DNA of 64,000 nt from Isoetes taiwanensis (lineage: Eukaryota > Streptophyta > Lycopodiopsida > Isoetales > Isoetaceae), in assembly GCA_021234155.1 (NCBI GenBank), contig JAJEKV010000010.1:17769418-17833417 (forward strand). Direction: 5' to 3'. Position 1 is the first letter of the stretch. Every line of letters starts with the position of its first letter. The position numbers were made by a program, and so were the translations under genes. Below, piece by piece: positions 1 to 10,150 of the stretch. The notes beneath the pieces are model-generated. The model saw only the letters and a list, made by a program, of their open reading frames with translations. It did not search any database and was not told where the DNA came from.

Positions 1-162
1 AAAACAGATTGAAAGTTTACAAGTGTACACAAGTGTAGGTAAATGCCTGAAACATTGGATTTACATTAATATCCGTTTACATTACAAAAAGTGTACAGCT
101 ATGTACTCATATCCAAGATTCACAAAAAAAGCAGCTTGTTATAACTTAAGTTACATCTTAAG

Positions 163-1074
163 TTACATGAAGTTCTTAAAGTTCAAGATCTTCAATGTTC
201 TCAAAGTCAAAGCATCTTCAATGTGGGTCTGATCTTGTGTTATTTCTTCTCTTGCAGTTTCCTCCTGTTTATCGGTATCTTCAATGTTGGTCTGATCAGT
301 AGCTTCAATGTGTTCAGTATCAGTATGGAGAATCTGTGTTGTGTCTTCTTTTGCAGGTTCATCCAATTTTTCAACACCAACAATATCTTTCACCAATTGC
401 ATGCTTCCCTCAATTGCTACTCTCCATCTTGCAAGTTCTTTCAAGTGGTCAACAGTAAGATTGAGTATGTTGATGTCTACTTCCTTGACCACATCAACAT
501 GAAGCTGCTGGTGCAACCACTTTTGAGGATTCTTTGAATGAAGCCAAGTGTGCAAACATGCTTTTATGTAGTTGAATACCTTATCATTTTCTTCATTGTC
601 AAAGCTCTCAACTATTAAACATGTGTCTGGTGGGGACAAGAAAGTCTTGTACAAAGAGTCATCCACAAGCACAACATCCTGTACATCATTAAAAGTGTAA
701 ACTTTGACAATTGGCTTCATAAATACTGGTTTGGTTGCATTGCCTGGAAACATAAAAGGCATTGCCTCACACTCATTCTGACCCCATATGAATTTGAATT
801 TAGCAATGTAGTGTGCTGGCAGAATACTGTTAAGGATTTGTATGATGTTGTGCTTCATCATGCTAGACCAAATCCCAACTTCAAATCTTTCAAAACTCCA
901 ATCCAAAAACTCTTGTAAAAAGGTCTCAGAATAACCACTTTCCCCTTTCCGGTAATACTTCTTGAGCCCTGGTGGAATCTTTAATCTTGCTCCTTTTTGG
1001 AAGGTGTTGACCAAAACTCCATTAATGTCTAAGATGACAAGTTTTTTCTTTTCTAAATCCTCTGCAACATTCAT
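163..1074 (-). CDS. FCP1/NLI-interacting-factor-like HAD protein (copy A)
   Basis: About 303 residues with an FCP1-homology (HAD phosphatase-like) domain in residues 10-180. Motif I reads LDINGVLV: the nucleophile Asp is kept but the second Asp of DxDx(T/V) is Asn. The family block GIWSSMMKHN and the acidic motif VDDSLYKTF follow. FCP1-type enzymes dephosphorylate phosphoserine, classically on the RNA polymerase II C-terminal domain. Loss of the second acid suggests weak activity or a binding role (inference). The C-terminal third is a Thr/Glu-rich tail. The start is the ATG directly before an AEDLEKKK stretch. An AT-hook ORF lies upstream on the same strand, and copy B at 5.8 kb has the same arrangement. 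No frame breaks seen; expression unknown. Confidence 0.75.
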   Translation of the reverse strand: MNVAEDLEKKKLVILDINGVLVNTFQKGARLKIPPGLKKYYRKGESGYSETFLQEFLDWSFERFEVGIWSSMMKHNIIQILNSILPAHYIAKFKFIWGQNECEAMPFMFPGNATKPVFMKPIVKVYTFNDVQDVVLVDDSLYKTFLSPPDTCLIVESFDNEENDKVFNYIKACLHTWLHSKNPQKWLHQQLHVDVVKEVDINILNLTVDHLKELARWRVAIEGSMQLVKDIVGVEKLDEPAKEDTTQILHTDTEHIEATDQTNIEDTDKQEETAREEITQDQTHIEDALTLRTLKILNFKNFM

Positions 1075-1562
1075 AAGAAAAGAATCTTAAACATCAACAT
1101 GACAACAATTAAAGAATTACAGAAATTACAATATTAAAACAGAAAACAGAATTAATGAAAACAGTGATTAATTAAAGAAAACCAAATTACATTCAAACAA
1201 TGTTCTCAAACAACATAAAACAAGTAAAACAGTATTTCACATACACCACAATATGTTATGTTCTGAAACTAACTCAATGACTTGATATACTGAGAAACAG
1301 AACCTGAACTACCATTTAACATTTTCAAAATAATATCAACTTGATCACCTATTTGCTTTGGTGCTTGAGGTGGCAGCTTCTTTGAGGGTCTCCCAATCTT
1401 CTTTTTGTTCTTTGTTGTTGCTACCTCCATTTCAACTGCTGCTTCACCCTTATCCTTACCTTTCTCAACAGCATCTTCAGCAACTGCAGCAGCAACATCA
1501 TCTTCATTTGCTTGTTCTTCATCACTGCTTACGTGAACATCTACATGCGCAGCAATAGAACT

Positions 1563-2116
1563 CATTAGAGGTAATTTGAGATCTCCTTTTGTCCCCATAA
1601 GAATCCTCCAATAGAATGAGTACTCTACATCAAACTGCAATTAATGCAGCATTAACAACTTCATTGTTGTCGTTTTTTCCCTATAACTTTTGATCTACTC
1701 ATGAAAATGCTGTGGCGTTTGTTGCATTAGATGCAGAATGCAAAGATCTTTCAAGTGATATATGGTTATGATGTATTTCAATACAAATCATATGTGTTAA
1801 CCTTAAAAAATATGGTTTTTTGCTCTTTTCTTATATATTTACATCCCAAAAGATATAACAATGGTTGTCATTAGAAAGATCTTGAGGAGACGAATCTGTT
1901 GCCATAAATAGTGTTCGAATCGGAGTTTTTGATCAAAAGTTATAGTAGAAAAATGACACTGCAAAAGTTAGTTAGAACTGCATTAATTACTCCTGCCACA
2001 TAATACTGGAATAAAATACACTGGAGCTCTTCTCTTATTGGACAGTTTAAAAAGCTGATGTGGCTTTTTAAGCATCCCTTAATGGGACAAAATGAGATCT
2101 CAAATTACCTCTAATG
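1563..2116. mobile_element. Foldback MITE, copy 1 (CATTAG termini)
   Basis: The left end CATTAGAGGTAATTTGAGAT is repeated inverted at the right end, and the arms stay similar for well over 100 bp, both containing ATAACTTTTGATC and AAGATCTT. No coding capacity. Direct repeats flanking the element are not visible: the flanks read AGAACT and TTCTCC. It interrupts a coding block, which becomes continuous if CATTAG...CTAATG is removed. A related element lies at 17033-17573. Confidence 0.8.
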
Positions 2117-2253
2117 TTCTCCTGCAGTTGCACTCCTCAACCTGGTCTTTATGCCAATTGTAGGAACCTTTTGCACAGGTTGTTCATAATATTCTTCTGA
2201 ACTGCTCTCAACAACACGTGAACGTTTTATCCTTTTTTTTGCTGGCCCCTTAC

Positions 2254-2954
2254 CAGGGTAGCCCTTAAGGACGAAAGTTCGCCAAAAGGCTATTTTTTAA
2301 GGGTATCGAGAAATTTTGATGCTATGGTTTAGTAGGGCCCGTTATAGATGAAAAAAAATAAAATTAGCCAACTTTTCTACAAACAAATCTCACTCCACTT
2401 GAAAATTCGCCACATCCACTAAGCGTTATAACTATGGATTCGCCTTATCCTCTACCCTCCTTCTCGAAGATTTCTTAAGGAATCGCCTAATATTCTAGGG
2501 TTTCTTCATAACCTAATCTATTCTCCATATCCATCCACGTACATATGATAATTTTAAGAGTTATTTTTGTAGCTATGGTGTTTCAAATACGTCTAAGAAT
2601 GCACTGGAGAGCATTTTTTTACAGACCTCCCTTTTAATAGATTTGTTTTATCTACAAGGATAAGCCATATGCAAAGGTTAAGTTGTGGTATTGCATCATG
2701 TAGCTATAGTTATAATGTGTTTGTATCCTTGATTAGATATGGATGCCGGTGAATAAAATTTCAGCACAAAAATTGCACTTGGAAAATAAAGACTTAAATC
2801 TTGGCAAAATAATATTGGTCATGATTCGCCTAGATTTCTATAAAAAACATTCATGTCTACAAAACATTCGCCAACATAACTAATCTTGCAACTCTATTAT
2901 TCGCCCGACCTTCTAAATTATGCTTAGACAAATTTGGCCTTAAGGGCAACCCTG
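2254..2954. mobile_element. hAT-family MITE with 8-bp target duplication
   Basis: The ends are inverted repeats: CAGGGTAGCCCTTAAGG on the left and CCTTAAGGGCAACCCTG on the right. The 8-bp direct repeat CCCCTTAC flanks the element at 2246-2253 and 2955-2962. CAGGG termini and an 8-bp duplication are hallmarks of the hAT superfamily. Several TTCGCC/GGCGAA motifs recur inside, as expected for subterminal transposase-binding sites. No transposase ORF in its 701 bp, so it is non-autonomous. It sits inside the split AT-hook gene. Confidence 0.9.
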
Positions 2955-3265
2955 CCCCTTACTAAGCTGAATTACAGAACTTTGCTGCTTAGAACACAAA
3001 TCAATTTAAATGAGATTAAGTTAGTTAAAACACAAATAAGAAATATCAAAGTCTTACCTTCTGCAAAGCTTCTATAGCTTTCCTTACTGGACTTGGTGAC
3101 ACTTGAGCATCAGCAGTAGAACCAACATTTTTTGGTGACTCGTATGTGTGAAGCCACGGTGCCCGCAGTGCTTTATTAAATAATAAAGCGGTGAAGCAAC
3201 AGTGAAGCCACGTGTGACAACATTGGAAAACTTATCGTGAAGCAAATGCACTAGTAGTGCCTACC

Positions 3266-4436
3266 TCAAATGCACCGCCTGCTCAATCTGCAAGTCTTCT
3301 TCACCACCGCAACCTCTAGACCAAGTTCCACAAAACTTCCCCGAACTTCCTTCAAACACCAAGCATGTCTTCTTTTCATACAAAAGCATGCAAAGCATGC
3401 CAAGTGATAGACATGTTCACATGGTAATGCCATACTCAATTTATATTTTGATTGAAGACCAATCCACATGCAAAGACATGCATCTTCCATGAAACCAGGC
3501 AACCTGCTTTTCATAGTTACGATAGACATTTTTGATATATCTGAGTCCATCAATTGTCTATCAGCTTCTAAATATTTCCTGCTTTCCTGTAATCCAATTC
3601 CAAAGAAGTTTTTAATCTTTCCTTCTTTTCCTTCTCCTCGTAATGCTTCAACACTAACCTTTGGAAGGCAAGCCTCCGGTTTAGAGCAAAAATATATTTC
3701 ACCACTTATTTTTTGCCTTTAACTCTTCAATCTGCTTCAGGTCTCCATCATTCTTGTCTGCTTTGGCATTCAAAGCAGACAACTCATTCTCCATTCTTGC
3801 TATCTCGTTCCTTCCAAGCTCAATCATCCGCTCTTCCCTTGCTAAAGAGTTCTTATCTACCTCAATGGTACTAATTATTTTTACCGATCGGTTATACAGT
3901 TTGTCTAAATCTGTTTCCAACTTACTAACCTCCTCTTCAATCAAAGAAATGTTGAAACTTAAATTGAAAACAAAAACTTCAGAAGACCCGACCGCTTTCC
4001 CCTTAAATTCAAGTTGAGGTGTTGATCCGCCTCAAGCTACTGGTGTACTTTGGCATGAAGGAACTATAGTTTTGATCCTTTTAACATCTTCTTTTTAACA
4101 TCAATGTCATCCCTTTTTCTCCCCGACCAAACATTAACCTGTTTTTTGTAAGCATCCCAATCAACCCTATGAGCCTCGGGGTTATGCTCACCTGACTACG
4201 CTTTTCCCATGCTAATGCTACTAGCTTCCTCAATTCATTATTCGACACCTCCATCTCCATACAAGAAATCGATCAAGCCATCCAATTTTACGCTTCAAAT
4301 AAGGGCTTAACAAAGTAGATTTTGATTTTGCCCCGAAACCATTGGCTCAAACCAAACACTGCTCCAGTCATCTGTAGTAACATTTTCTCGCCACCATTTC
4401 AGCTTTTGGTTGTGGATGATTCCTTCACCAGCCATG
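3266..4436 (-). pseudogene. Decayed coiled-coil plus RING-like family protein
   Basis: Minus-strand coding pieces in several frames. The 5' piece starts MAGEGIIHNQKLKWW. A middle piece (3944-3699) is a Glu/Lys/Leu coiled coil. The last piece (3553-3266) has a Cys/His cluster, LPCEHVYHLACFACF, resembling a degenerate RING/PHD-type zinc site. The same order, coiled coil then Cys/His cluster, occurs in the decayed locus at 29.2-30.5 kb, so this is probably a repeated family. Frame changes and stops between pieces argue for a pseudogene, though introns could explain some breaks. Family and function not identified. Confidence 0.4.
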
Positions 4437-4439
4437 AGA

Positions 4440-4871
4440 AAAGAAGATACTTAAAAAAAAAGCAGCAAGAAATAAAGAGGTCGGAGCAAGCGCCTTGAAG
4501 AGGATGATTCAATTTGTAAAATGCAGGAATCGAAGTGCAATCGAAGAGCAAATTGGCCTGTACAATTCAATTAGTAACAATGGGCGCGAATAATTACACC
4601 TCTGACAATCAAAATCATTGTTCGCCGAAAAGGCGCGCGGAAATCGAAAAGGTGCGTCCGGGCGCTGCTTAGCGTGCTTTCTCCGCTTCCGCTTCTCGCG
4701 CTTTTTTGTACCCCAATATCTAACTTAGACCCTGCAACACTCCCGTTTCAAATGCAACTCTGTTAAGATCCATTTTATACATGTTCAGCATGTGGTCTGG
4801 AATTCACTACAGCTTACAGGTTAAGTTTAGCACTGAATTGCCAACATGAGTATCATATAGCTTGTTGTTCA
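4440..4871. other. Non-coding spacer, locally GC-rich
   Basis: No convincing ORF. Around 4600-4710 the sequence is richer in CG dinucleotides (GGCGCGCGG, CGCTTCTCGCGC) than its surroundings. It lies between the starts of two divergently arranged gene sets and could hold promoters, but no TATA box stands out. Confidence 0.3.
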
Positions 4872-5576
4872 TTGTTGAGAGGAGGACAATGTATTCATGG
4901 TTGCCCTGGAAAGGTGCCAGAGGGTGTATTTGATGAGCTAGGTTTTGGCCATCTTGCAGGTGCTTCAAATAGTACACCAAAAAAGGATGTGTTAATCCGT
5001 CCTGCAATTGAGGTCTCACCCTACAGGGTTCAAAGAAGGACAATGGCTTCATTTGAAGATGCACAACACCTGCAAAGTCCTATAGGAGTACAATCAATTG
5101 TGACTGATTTGAATGTAACAGCAGAACCACCACCACCAGTTCAAGAAGCTGTCCAAGAAGCTATAGAAGAAGCTGTAAACACAGCACCAGTTGTAAACAC
5201 AGCACCAGTTGTGGAAAAAACAACAGACCCGAGTGTACACACTGAAGCACTTAAGGAAGTTGAGGTGGTAATTCCATTGGATGAGGGCAACTTGGGTGAA
5301 TTTTTGCCAAAAGGAAAGGTCAGAAGAACAAAGAGGGATAAGCACCAGGATAGCAAAGAAGTTATTCAGGCTACAAGAAAGAGAACAAGAAGTAGCACTG
5401 TGAAAGATGCAGGAAGCAGTCTCAATCATGACACCACACCTATCAAAGTGTGTTCTGAAGAAAATGCAAAATCAGGCCCTCAAGTTTCAGGTGAGCCTGA
5501 TCTTCAACAAGTGATTGATGCCCTTAATAACCCTGGAAAGTCAGTGTGGGAAGTGCTGGCCAAGTCCACAACTTAG
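4872..5576 (+). CDS. Low-complexity charged nuclear-type ORF upstream of FCP1-like copy B
   Basis: Open for 234 codons; the first ATG giving a sensible protein is at 5043 (MASFEDAQHLQSP). The protein has Val/Ala/Pro-rich repeats, including a direct repeat of the VNTAPV unit, an acidic stretch, then a basic patch KVRRTKRDKHQDSK and TRKRTRSST that look like nuclear-localisation signals. Its end, LQQVIDALNNPGKSVWEVL, resembles in position and pattern the end of the AT-hook ORF before copy A (VDIILKMLNGSSGSVSQYI). Both precede an FCP1-like ORF on the same strand. It may be an upstream exon block of the same gene. No known domain recognised. Confidence 0.45.
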   Translation: MLRGGQCIHGCPGKVPEGVFDELGFGHLAGASNSTPKKDVLIRPAIEVSPYRVQRRTMASFEDAQHLQSPIGVQSIVTDLNVTAEPPPPVQEAVQEAIEEAVNTAPVVNTAPVVEKTTDPSVHTEALKEVEVVIPLDEGNLGEFLPKGKVRRTKRDKHQDSKEVIQATRKRTRSSTVKDAGSSLNHDTTPIKVCSEENAKSGPQVSGEPDLQQVIDALNNPGKSVWEVLAKSTT

Positions 5577-5781
5577 TGTTGCTTAAAACATTGAATATTA
5601 TTGATTTTCTTTTGTTGCATTCACTGTAGGATTACCAGTTGATTCTGTTAGGTCAGAGAATCCTGCTGTTGATACAGAAAGGTTTCAACATTCAACCCAT
5701 TTTTCATTTTCATCTTCATCTATTTATTCATGTAGTAATTCCTGTTGTGTAGGTATTTAGGATGTTTCAACGTACTAAATA

Positions 5782-6465
5782 TTGATTTGGCAGCAAAAGA
5801 TAAACTCATTAACTTTTGGTGCAAATGAATACATACGCTTGGAATCAGGATTGACAATGACATACACTAGCAGAAAGAAAGTGATATTCAGACCAGAAGC
5901 AGTGTTCTTCTTGAAGACTTTGTTACAGAAGTGTTGTGTTGGTATATGGTCATCAATGCAACTCTCTAATGTGGAAGATGTGCTGCAAGTACTATGTGTT
6001 GAGGGACTATTTGTATGGGGACAAGAAAAATGTGTGAATACCAGTTTTCACCACCCTAACAAACCTGGTTGTCCAGTCATGATGAAGCCACTTGGGAAAA
6101 TATATGAGTCATACCCAAGATTCAAAGGTAAGACTTTGCTTCGTGATGATTCATTATACAAGTCTTACCTTAGCAGCCCCTGGAAACTTCTGCTAGTACC
6201 TGCATTCAAGATGGATGTCTGTGATGAAGTGCTAACAGTACTCATCCCAAAGATAGAAGAAATACTGCAGGCCAAGACTGAGGAAAAAATGAAGTTACTG
6301 GTGAAGAACACACACAGATGCATGCCCTGGCCTATGACAGATAGAAAGATTATGAAGCTATGCTTGGAAAGACTTTCTGGAAAACAATTGCAGTTGTGCA
6401 CCCTTGTGAGGAATTGGAGAAGGTTTATGGTGATGAACTTTGTCATCCTCCATTACTGTGATTAA
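5782..6465 (+). CDS. FCP1-like HAD protein, catalytic motif lost (copy B)
   Basis: Open block of about 227 codons, paralogous to copy A: both share GIWSSM, FVWGQ, MKP and DDSLYKS/TxLS in the same order. Where copy A has the motif I sequence LDINGVL, this copy reads LTFGANEYI, so the nucleophile Asp is replaced and the protein should be catalytically dead. The acidic DDS motif remains. There is no ATG at the block's start, but GATTTGGCAG at 5782-5791 is a plausible 3' splice site, and a small exon-like segment with splice-like ends lies near 5622-5681. It is probably the last exon of a spliced gene, or a decaying copy. The C-terminal 60 residues are not recognisable. Confidence 0.55.
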   Translation: MIWQQKINSLTFGANEYIRLESGLTMTYTSRKKVIFRPEAVFFLKTLLQKCCVGIWSSMQLSNVEDVLQVLCVEGLFVWGQEKCVNTSFHHPNKPGCPVMMKPLGKIYESYPRFKGKTLLRDDSLYKSYLSSPWKLLLVPAFKMDVCDEVLTVLIPKIEEILQAKTEEKMKLLVKNTHRCMPWPMTDRKIMKLCLERLSGKQLQLCTLVRNWRRFMVMNFVILHYCD

Positions 6466-7097
6466 GCCTGAGACATTTATGATTATTGGCCTGATTGTCA
6501 TTTATTTAGGCCAAGGAATCCTACACTTTTCATGTACCATCTTTATCTTATATTAATTTAAAATGTTTTTGCTATATTGTTTATATAGTTCAATGCAGAC
6601 TTGTCTATAAGTTTTTTCTATATTGTTTATATCTAGTTCAATGCTGACTGCAAGGAGTGCTTAAAACTTATCAAGTGCTTAAAAAAAAAATTGCTTGCAA
6701 GTGCTAGTTTGGTATGTGTCTTAATGGCAGATACTGCTTACTGTCATGCAGTGACAGTTACTAAGTATGTAGTTGCTTAATGCTAGCAGAAGTGTTAATG
6801 TCATCAAGTGCTTACTGTCATGTAGTTAAGGTGCAGTTAAGGTGCAGTGATTACTGTTATGCTATATAACTGTTTAAAGCTAGCTGTTTATTGCATAAGT
6901 GCTCGTGTGTTCCAGTGCTTACTCACAAAAAACTTCATATATTTGATAGACAAAAAGAACATTTGATAGAGAAAAAAAAATGAATACCAAAGAACAAAGT
7001 GCTAGAGACAAAAAACTTTTTATATAAACAAAATATTTTACAAAAAAAGGCCTTCTGGCCAGTGTTTTCGGGGGCTTTCGGGTGTCTTCGGGGGCTT
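6466..7097. other. AT-rich spacer with short degenerate repeats
   Basis: No coding signal. The stretch repeats motifs such as AAGTGCTTA and TTACTGTCATG many times at irregular spacing, e.g. around 6655-6820. Nothing else recognised. Confidence 0.4.
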
Positions 7098-7599
7098 TCA
7101 GGGGGCTGACATAGCTTTCAGGGGGCTTTCAGGGGCTTTCTGGTTCAGACTCGGGCTCACTCCACACATTCTCCTCAATTCCCGCCTCCTCTGCCTTTTG
7201 GTGGGGCGGTCTTTGTAGCAGCTCTCGAAAATGAGTTGTTTTTCCTCTTCTTCATCTGCCTCTTCCTCTTCATCCTCCTCTTCCTCTTCATCCTCCTCTT
7301 CCTCAGAATTCTCCTCCTCTTCCTCTTCAGAATTCTCCACTTCCTGCTCCACTTCCTACTGGACTTCTGTAAACAAAAAAAGCATTTAGTTAGAACAAAA
7401 GAAAAACAAAACAAAAAAAATTGCAAAACAAAAGAATACCTTGTTCTTCCTCCTCACGGTCCTCAGTGTCTGTCGCTTCTTCTGGACGAACGGGCTCAAA
7501 AAAATAGGCGCTCATGTATTGCGGAGCGACGTCCGCATCCTCAGGCACCTGCTTAAGCACATACTCTGGTGCTTTATTTCTGCTGTATGCAGAGGCCAT
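7098..7599 (-). pseudogene. Two-exon acidic protein with poly-Glu tract
   Basis: Exon 1 (7599 to about 7440) begins MASAYSRNKAPEYV and ends with EDREEEEQ at a GTATTC donor. Exon 2 follows a TTTGTTTACAG acceptor near 7370 and runs through a Glu/Asp tract of about 35 residues to a basic end (KRQRRRELRR). Splicing in the obvious phase puts a TAG codon a few residues into exon 2, where CAG would give a continuous frame, so the copy looks broken by a nonsense change. The role is unknown; acidic tracts are common in histone-binding and chromatin proteins, which is only a hint. It lies on the same strand, 0.5 kb downstream of the transposase pseudogene. Confidence 0.45.
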
Positions 7600-7684
7600 T
7601 GCAAAGGAAATAGACGGAATAGGCGTAAGAAGAGGATTTGGGCAAGAAGCCGGCTTAAGGCGGAAGCGTGAGGGCGTAAGAAGA

Positions 7685-7735
7685 GCTTAAATCCTATGAT
7701 TAGGCGCCTAGTGCTTAAATCCTATGCTTAGGCGC
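7685..7735. repeat. Short direct repeat, period 28
   Basis: GCTTAAATCCTATGATTAGG at 7685 recurs with one mismatch at 7713. Two copies, each followed by CGC. Purpose unknown. Confidence 0.6.
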
Positions 7736-8145
7736 GTCAGTGTACGAAAAACCTCACACGCGCCAGAACAATTAATTCGTAACCAGGCTTAAATATTTCA
7801 TATGACTATTGGAATTGACAGTGATGGTACCAAAATAAATAATTGAATGTTATTCCAATGTCACAAATGTACATTCTTAAACAACAATTCAATCTTCATT
7901 TCGAAGTACGTGTCCATGCACACCACCCTTGTGCATCCTCACTATTATTAATATATATACAAATGTGTGCTTACGTGCTTAGGTGCTGGAACAATAAATC
8001 ACTTGCAAAGAATTGCATCAATTTGGTTAAGTGTCAAAGAATTACAATGTTATTGGGAGACTGGCCATAATTTTTTCATGGGTCTCCTGTGAAATTTTGT
8101 ACATGTCTGTGCCTTCTATTTTGTCCATATTAATTTTAGGATATC

Positions 8146-10150
8146 TTACCACATGGCTGTGCACGGAGGCTTCGGGTTGTACTTGAAATTACCCAAGAAT
8201 TGATAATACAGTCCACTTAAGATAACCTCATGCACTCCAAATTTTTGCCCCCATCCATCTTTGTATGAATCTTCAAGTGTGCATTTGGGTTCTGTGCACT
8301 TGAGGATGTAGAAGTCCACACCCTCTGAATTGTCTACCTTAGCATTCACTGCAAAATTGTCACCTACCTCTACCAAATTACTGATCCATTCATTGACTTG
8401 TTCAAGAGTCTCCTTTTTCTTCTCAACTCCTAGTTTTAAGTCAGTTACCTCCCACTTTCCAAATCTACCTGTATTGATGCAGGAGTCCCAATTCTGATCC
8501 ATGCAAAACAAGCAGAAACATGACAGGCATCTATGAGCAAGCCTGTTTGGTCTACTCCTGCTGACAGGTCTGATACAGTGAATCTTCTTTGTGCCTTTAA
8601 GTGTTTCAATTTCATATTCTTGCATGTTTGCCACAACAGCAGGTTCAATTTCCCAAAAATATCTTTTGATCTCATCTGTTTCATCAACTGGTAGACTCTG
8701 AAATATGTACACAGAAATTTTACAATATCTTTAGCATGCCTCAGTTGTGCACCATTGGGTTTGAGTTGTTCCTTACTTAGCAGCCTTTTGATAACAGCAC
8801 ATGCACCATCATGTTCACCTTTACCATGAGCAGTGGCAAAGTAGTTCCACACTATTTCCTTGTCATTCATTGTGAAGTACCTGCCTAAGAAAAAAAAAAG
8901 GTTTTGCTGACTTGAATTGTGATGAGCAGCCATCACTCCAAACCCAATGCTTCTCATACTCTATTTCCTGTTCCTTAAGCCATGCAACATGCTTTTGTAG
9001 GCAGTGTTCCACAAATAATGAGTCATGCACTTTATCATCAGAAATGTAAAAGTGATTGTTGAGTCTATTCCTGATCTGCTCCAATCTTCTGTTCTTTTTT
9101 TCTTCTTTGGACCGTCTTCTTCTGTCTGCACAGGAACAGGAATATCAGCACTTTTGTCATGTCTATATGTTATGTGAACAAGTATAGAAACTTGGTCTGT
9201 ATGCCAATGCATTGACTGGGGCTCATTCTGGATCTTGATGCTGTAATTTTCTGCAAAGTCAATAACAGATACAATTGTATCTTCTGGAAATGATGACACA
9301 CACTGTTTAAACTAATTGGCCTGCTAATGTGCTATGTAATTGTGTGGAACAAAATCTGATATTACCTTCTTCACATCCTCTTGAAACTTTTTGGGACGTC
9401 TCTCCTTCTGTACTAATCTTAAGACAGGTTTGTACCTCAAAGCCTTTCTTGGATCCCTGAATTCTCTGTCTTGGTCCACAGGTTGCTTTTAAAATGTCTT
9501 CCAAGTAACTAGTAATGAACCCTGCCATCCATTTCCTGTGGACATTTTCTAATTCTATCCAACCCACATTTTTTACACGCCAACATCAAGCAGTTATGAT
9601 CAAACCACTCCTCATCATCACCTTTGCTGCAGACCACTTGTCTCCATAAATCACTGGTGCACTTGATTGTATGCTCCTTGGCTGCACATTCTGGGCCAGG
9701 GCCACAAATCTCACAGTGGCAGTTGCAATTGTCATGAACTCCACCCGATTTTCTCAGGTTGTTCAATCCCTGCATGATGTATTCAAATTTCAAGTGGTAG
9801 ATGCAACAGCATGTATGCCTCTCACGCATCCTCCTTACAAAACTCGGTTTCAACCTCTCAAAAGTCTGCAATGCAATTTTGATATGAGGATTCTCCTCTC
9901 TAAACCTGAGGTAGAATTGCAACTGCAGGGAAATCGTGTGAATGCCAAATAAATGCTACATATAATGAACCCTACAATATAGGATGAATACTTACTTGGC
10001 TGACTTCAAGAAGGTGAATTGGATGTTCCATCTTTATTTCTGTCTCTGATACATACCTCCTCACGTCTTTCTTGTATGGAGAAACTCTTGTAATTTCTGT
10101 CCACGAAATATGGCGGGCTACATGCATTCATGTTTCCGGCACCATTCAAG
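8146..10150 (-). pseudogene. DDE-type transposase with DFAENYS and SDGCSSQFK motifs
   Basis: Minus-strand pieces follow the order of a transposase family I know from cnidarians and seedless plants. They are an N-terminal TRVSPYKKD/HLLEVSQ block, a spliced junction (donor GTAAGT near 9986, acceptor TTCCCTGCAG near 9923, phase 0), a Cys-rich block with CHCEICGPGPEC, then VIDFAENYSIKIQ, HWVWSDGCSSQFK, FATAHGKGEHDGA and a C-terminal Cys/Trp region. The Asp residues in DFAENYS and SDG and the acidic residue near GEHDGA are the likely DDE/D triad of an RNase-H-fold nuclease (inference). Breaks: a frameshift in the Cys block, stops near 9327 and 9315, a frameshift near 9070, another at a homopolymer near 8890-8900, another near 8702. 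No terminal repeats identified with confidence. Confidence 0.7.

Larger units (their letters stand above)
1269..3145 (-). pseudogene. AT-hook/acidic nuclear-type gene split by two transposons
   Basis: Three same-strand coding blocks can be read. Block one (3145-3058) ends in AIEALQK at a good GTAAGA donor. Block two (about 2245-2117) contains KKRIKRSRVVESSSEEYY. Block three (1562-1269) contains an Asp/Glu/Ala stretch and the AT-hook-like core KKKIGRPSKKLP, then stops. A hAT MITE separates blocks one and two; a foldback element separates two and three. Removing the foldback exactly from CATTAG to CTAATG joins blocks two and three in frame. The product would be a charged, probably nuclear DNA-binding protein. 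It sits just upstream of FCP1-like copy A, as the 4872-5576 ORF sits upstream of copy B. Family not recognised. Confidence 0.5.

Noticed and set aside
1566-2113. TA target duplication (mariner/Stowaway) for the foldback element
   Set aside because: Keeping one TA leaves the host frame shifted in both insertions, whereas removing CATTAG...CTAATG restores it.
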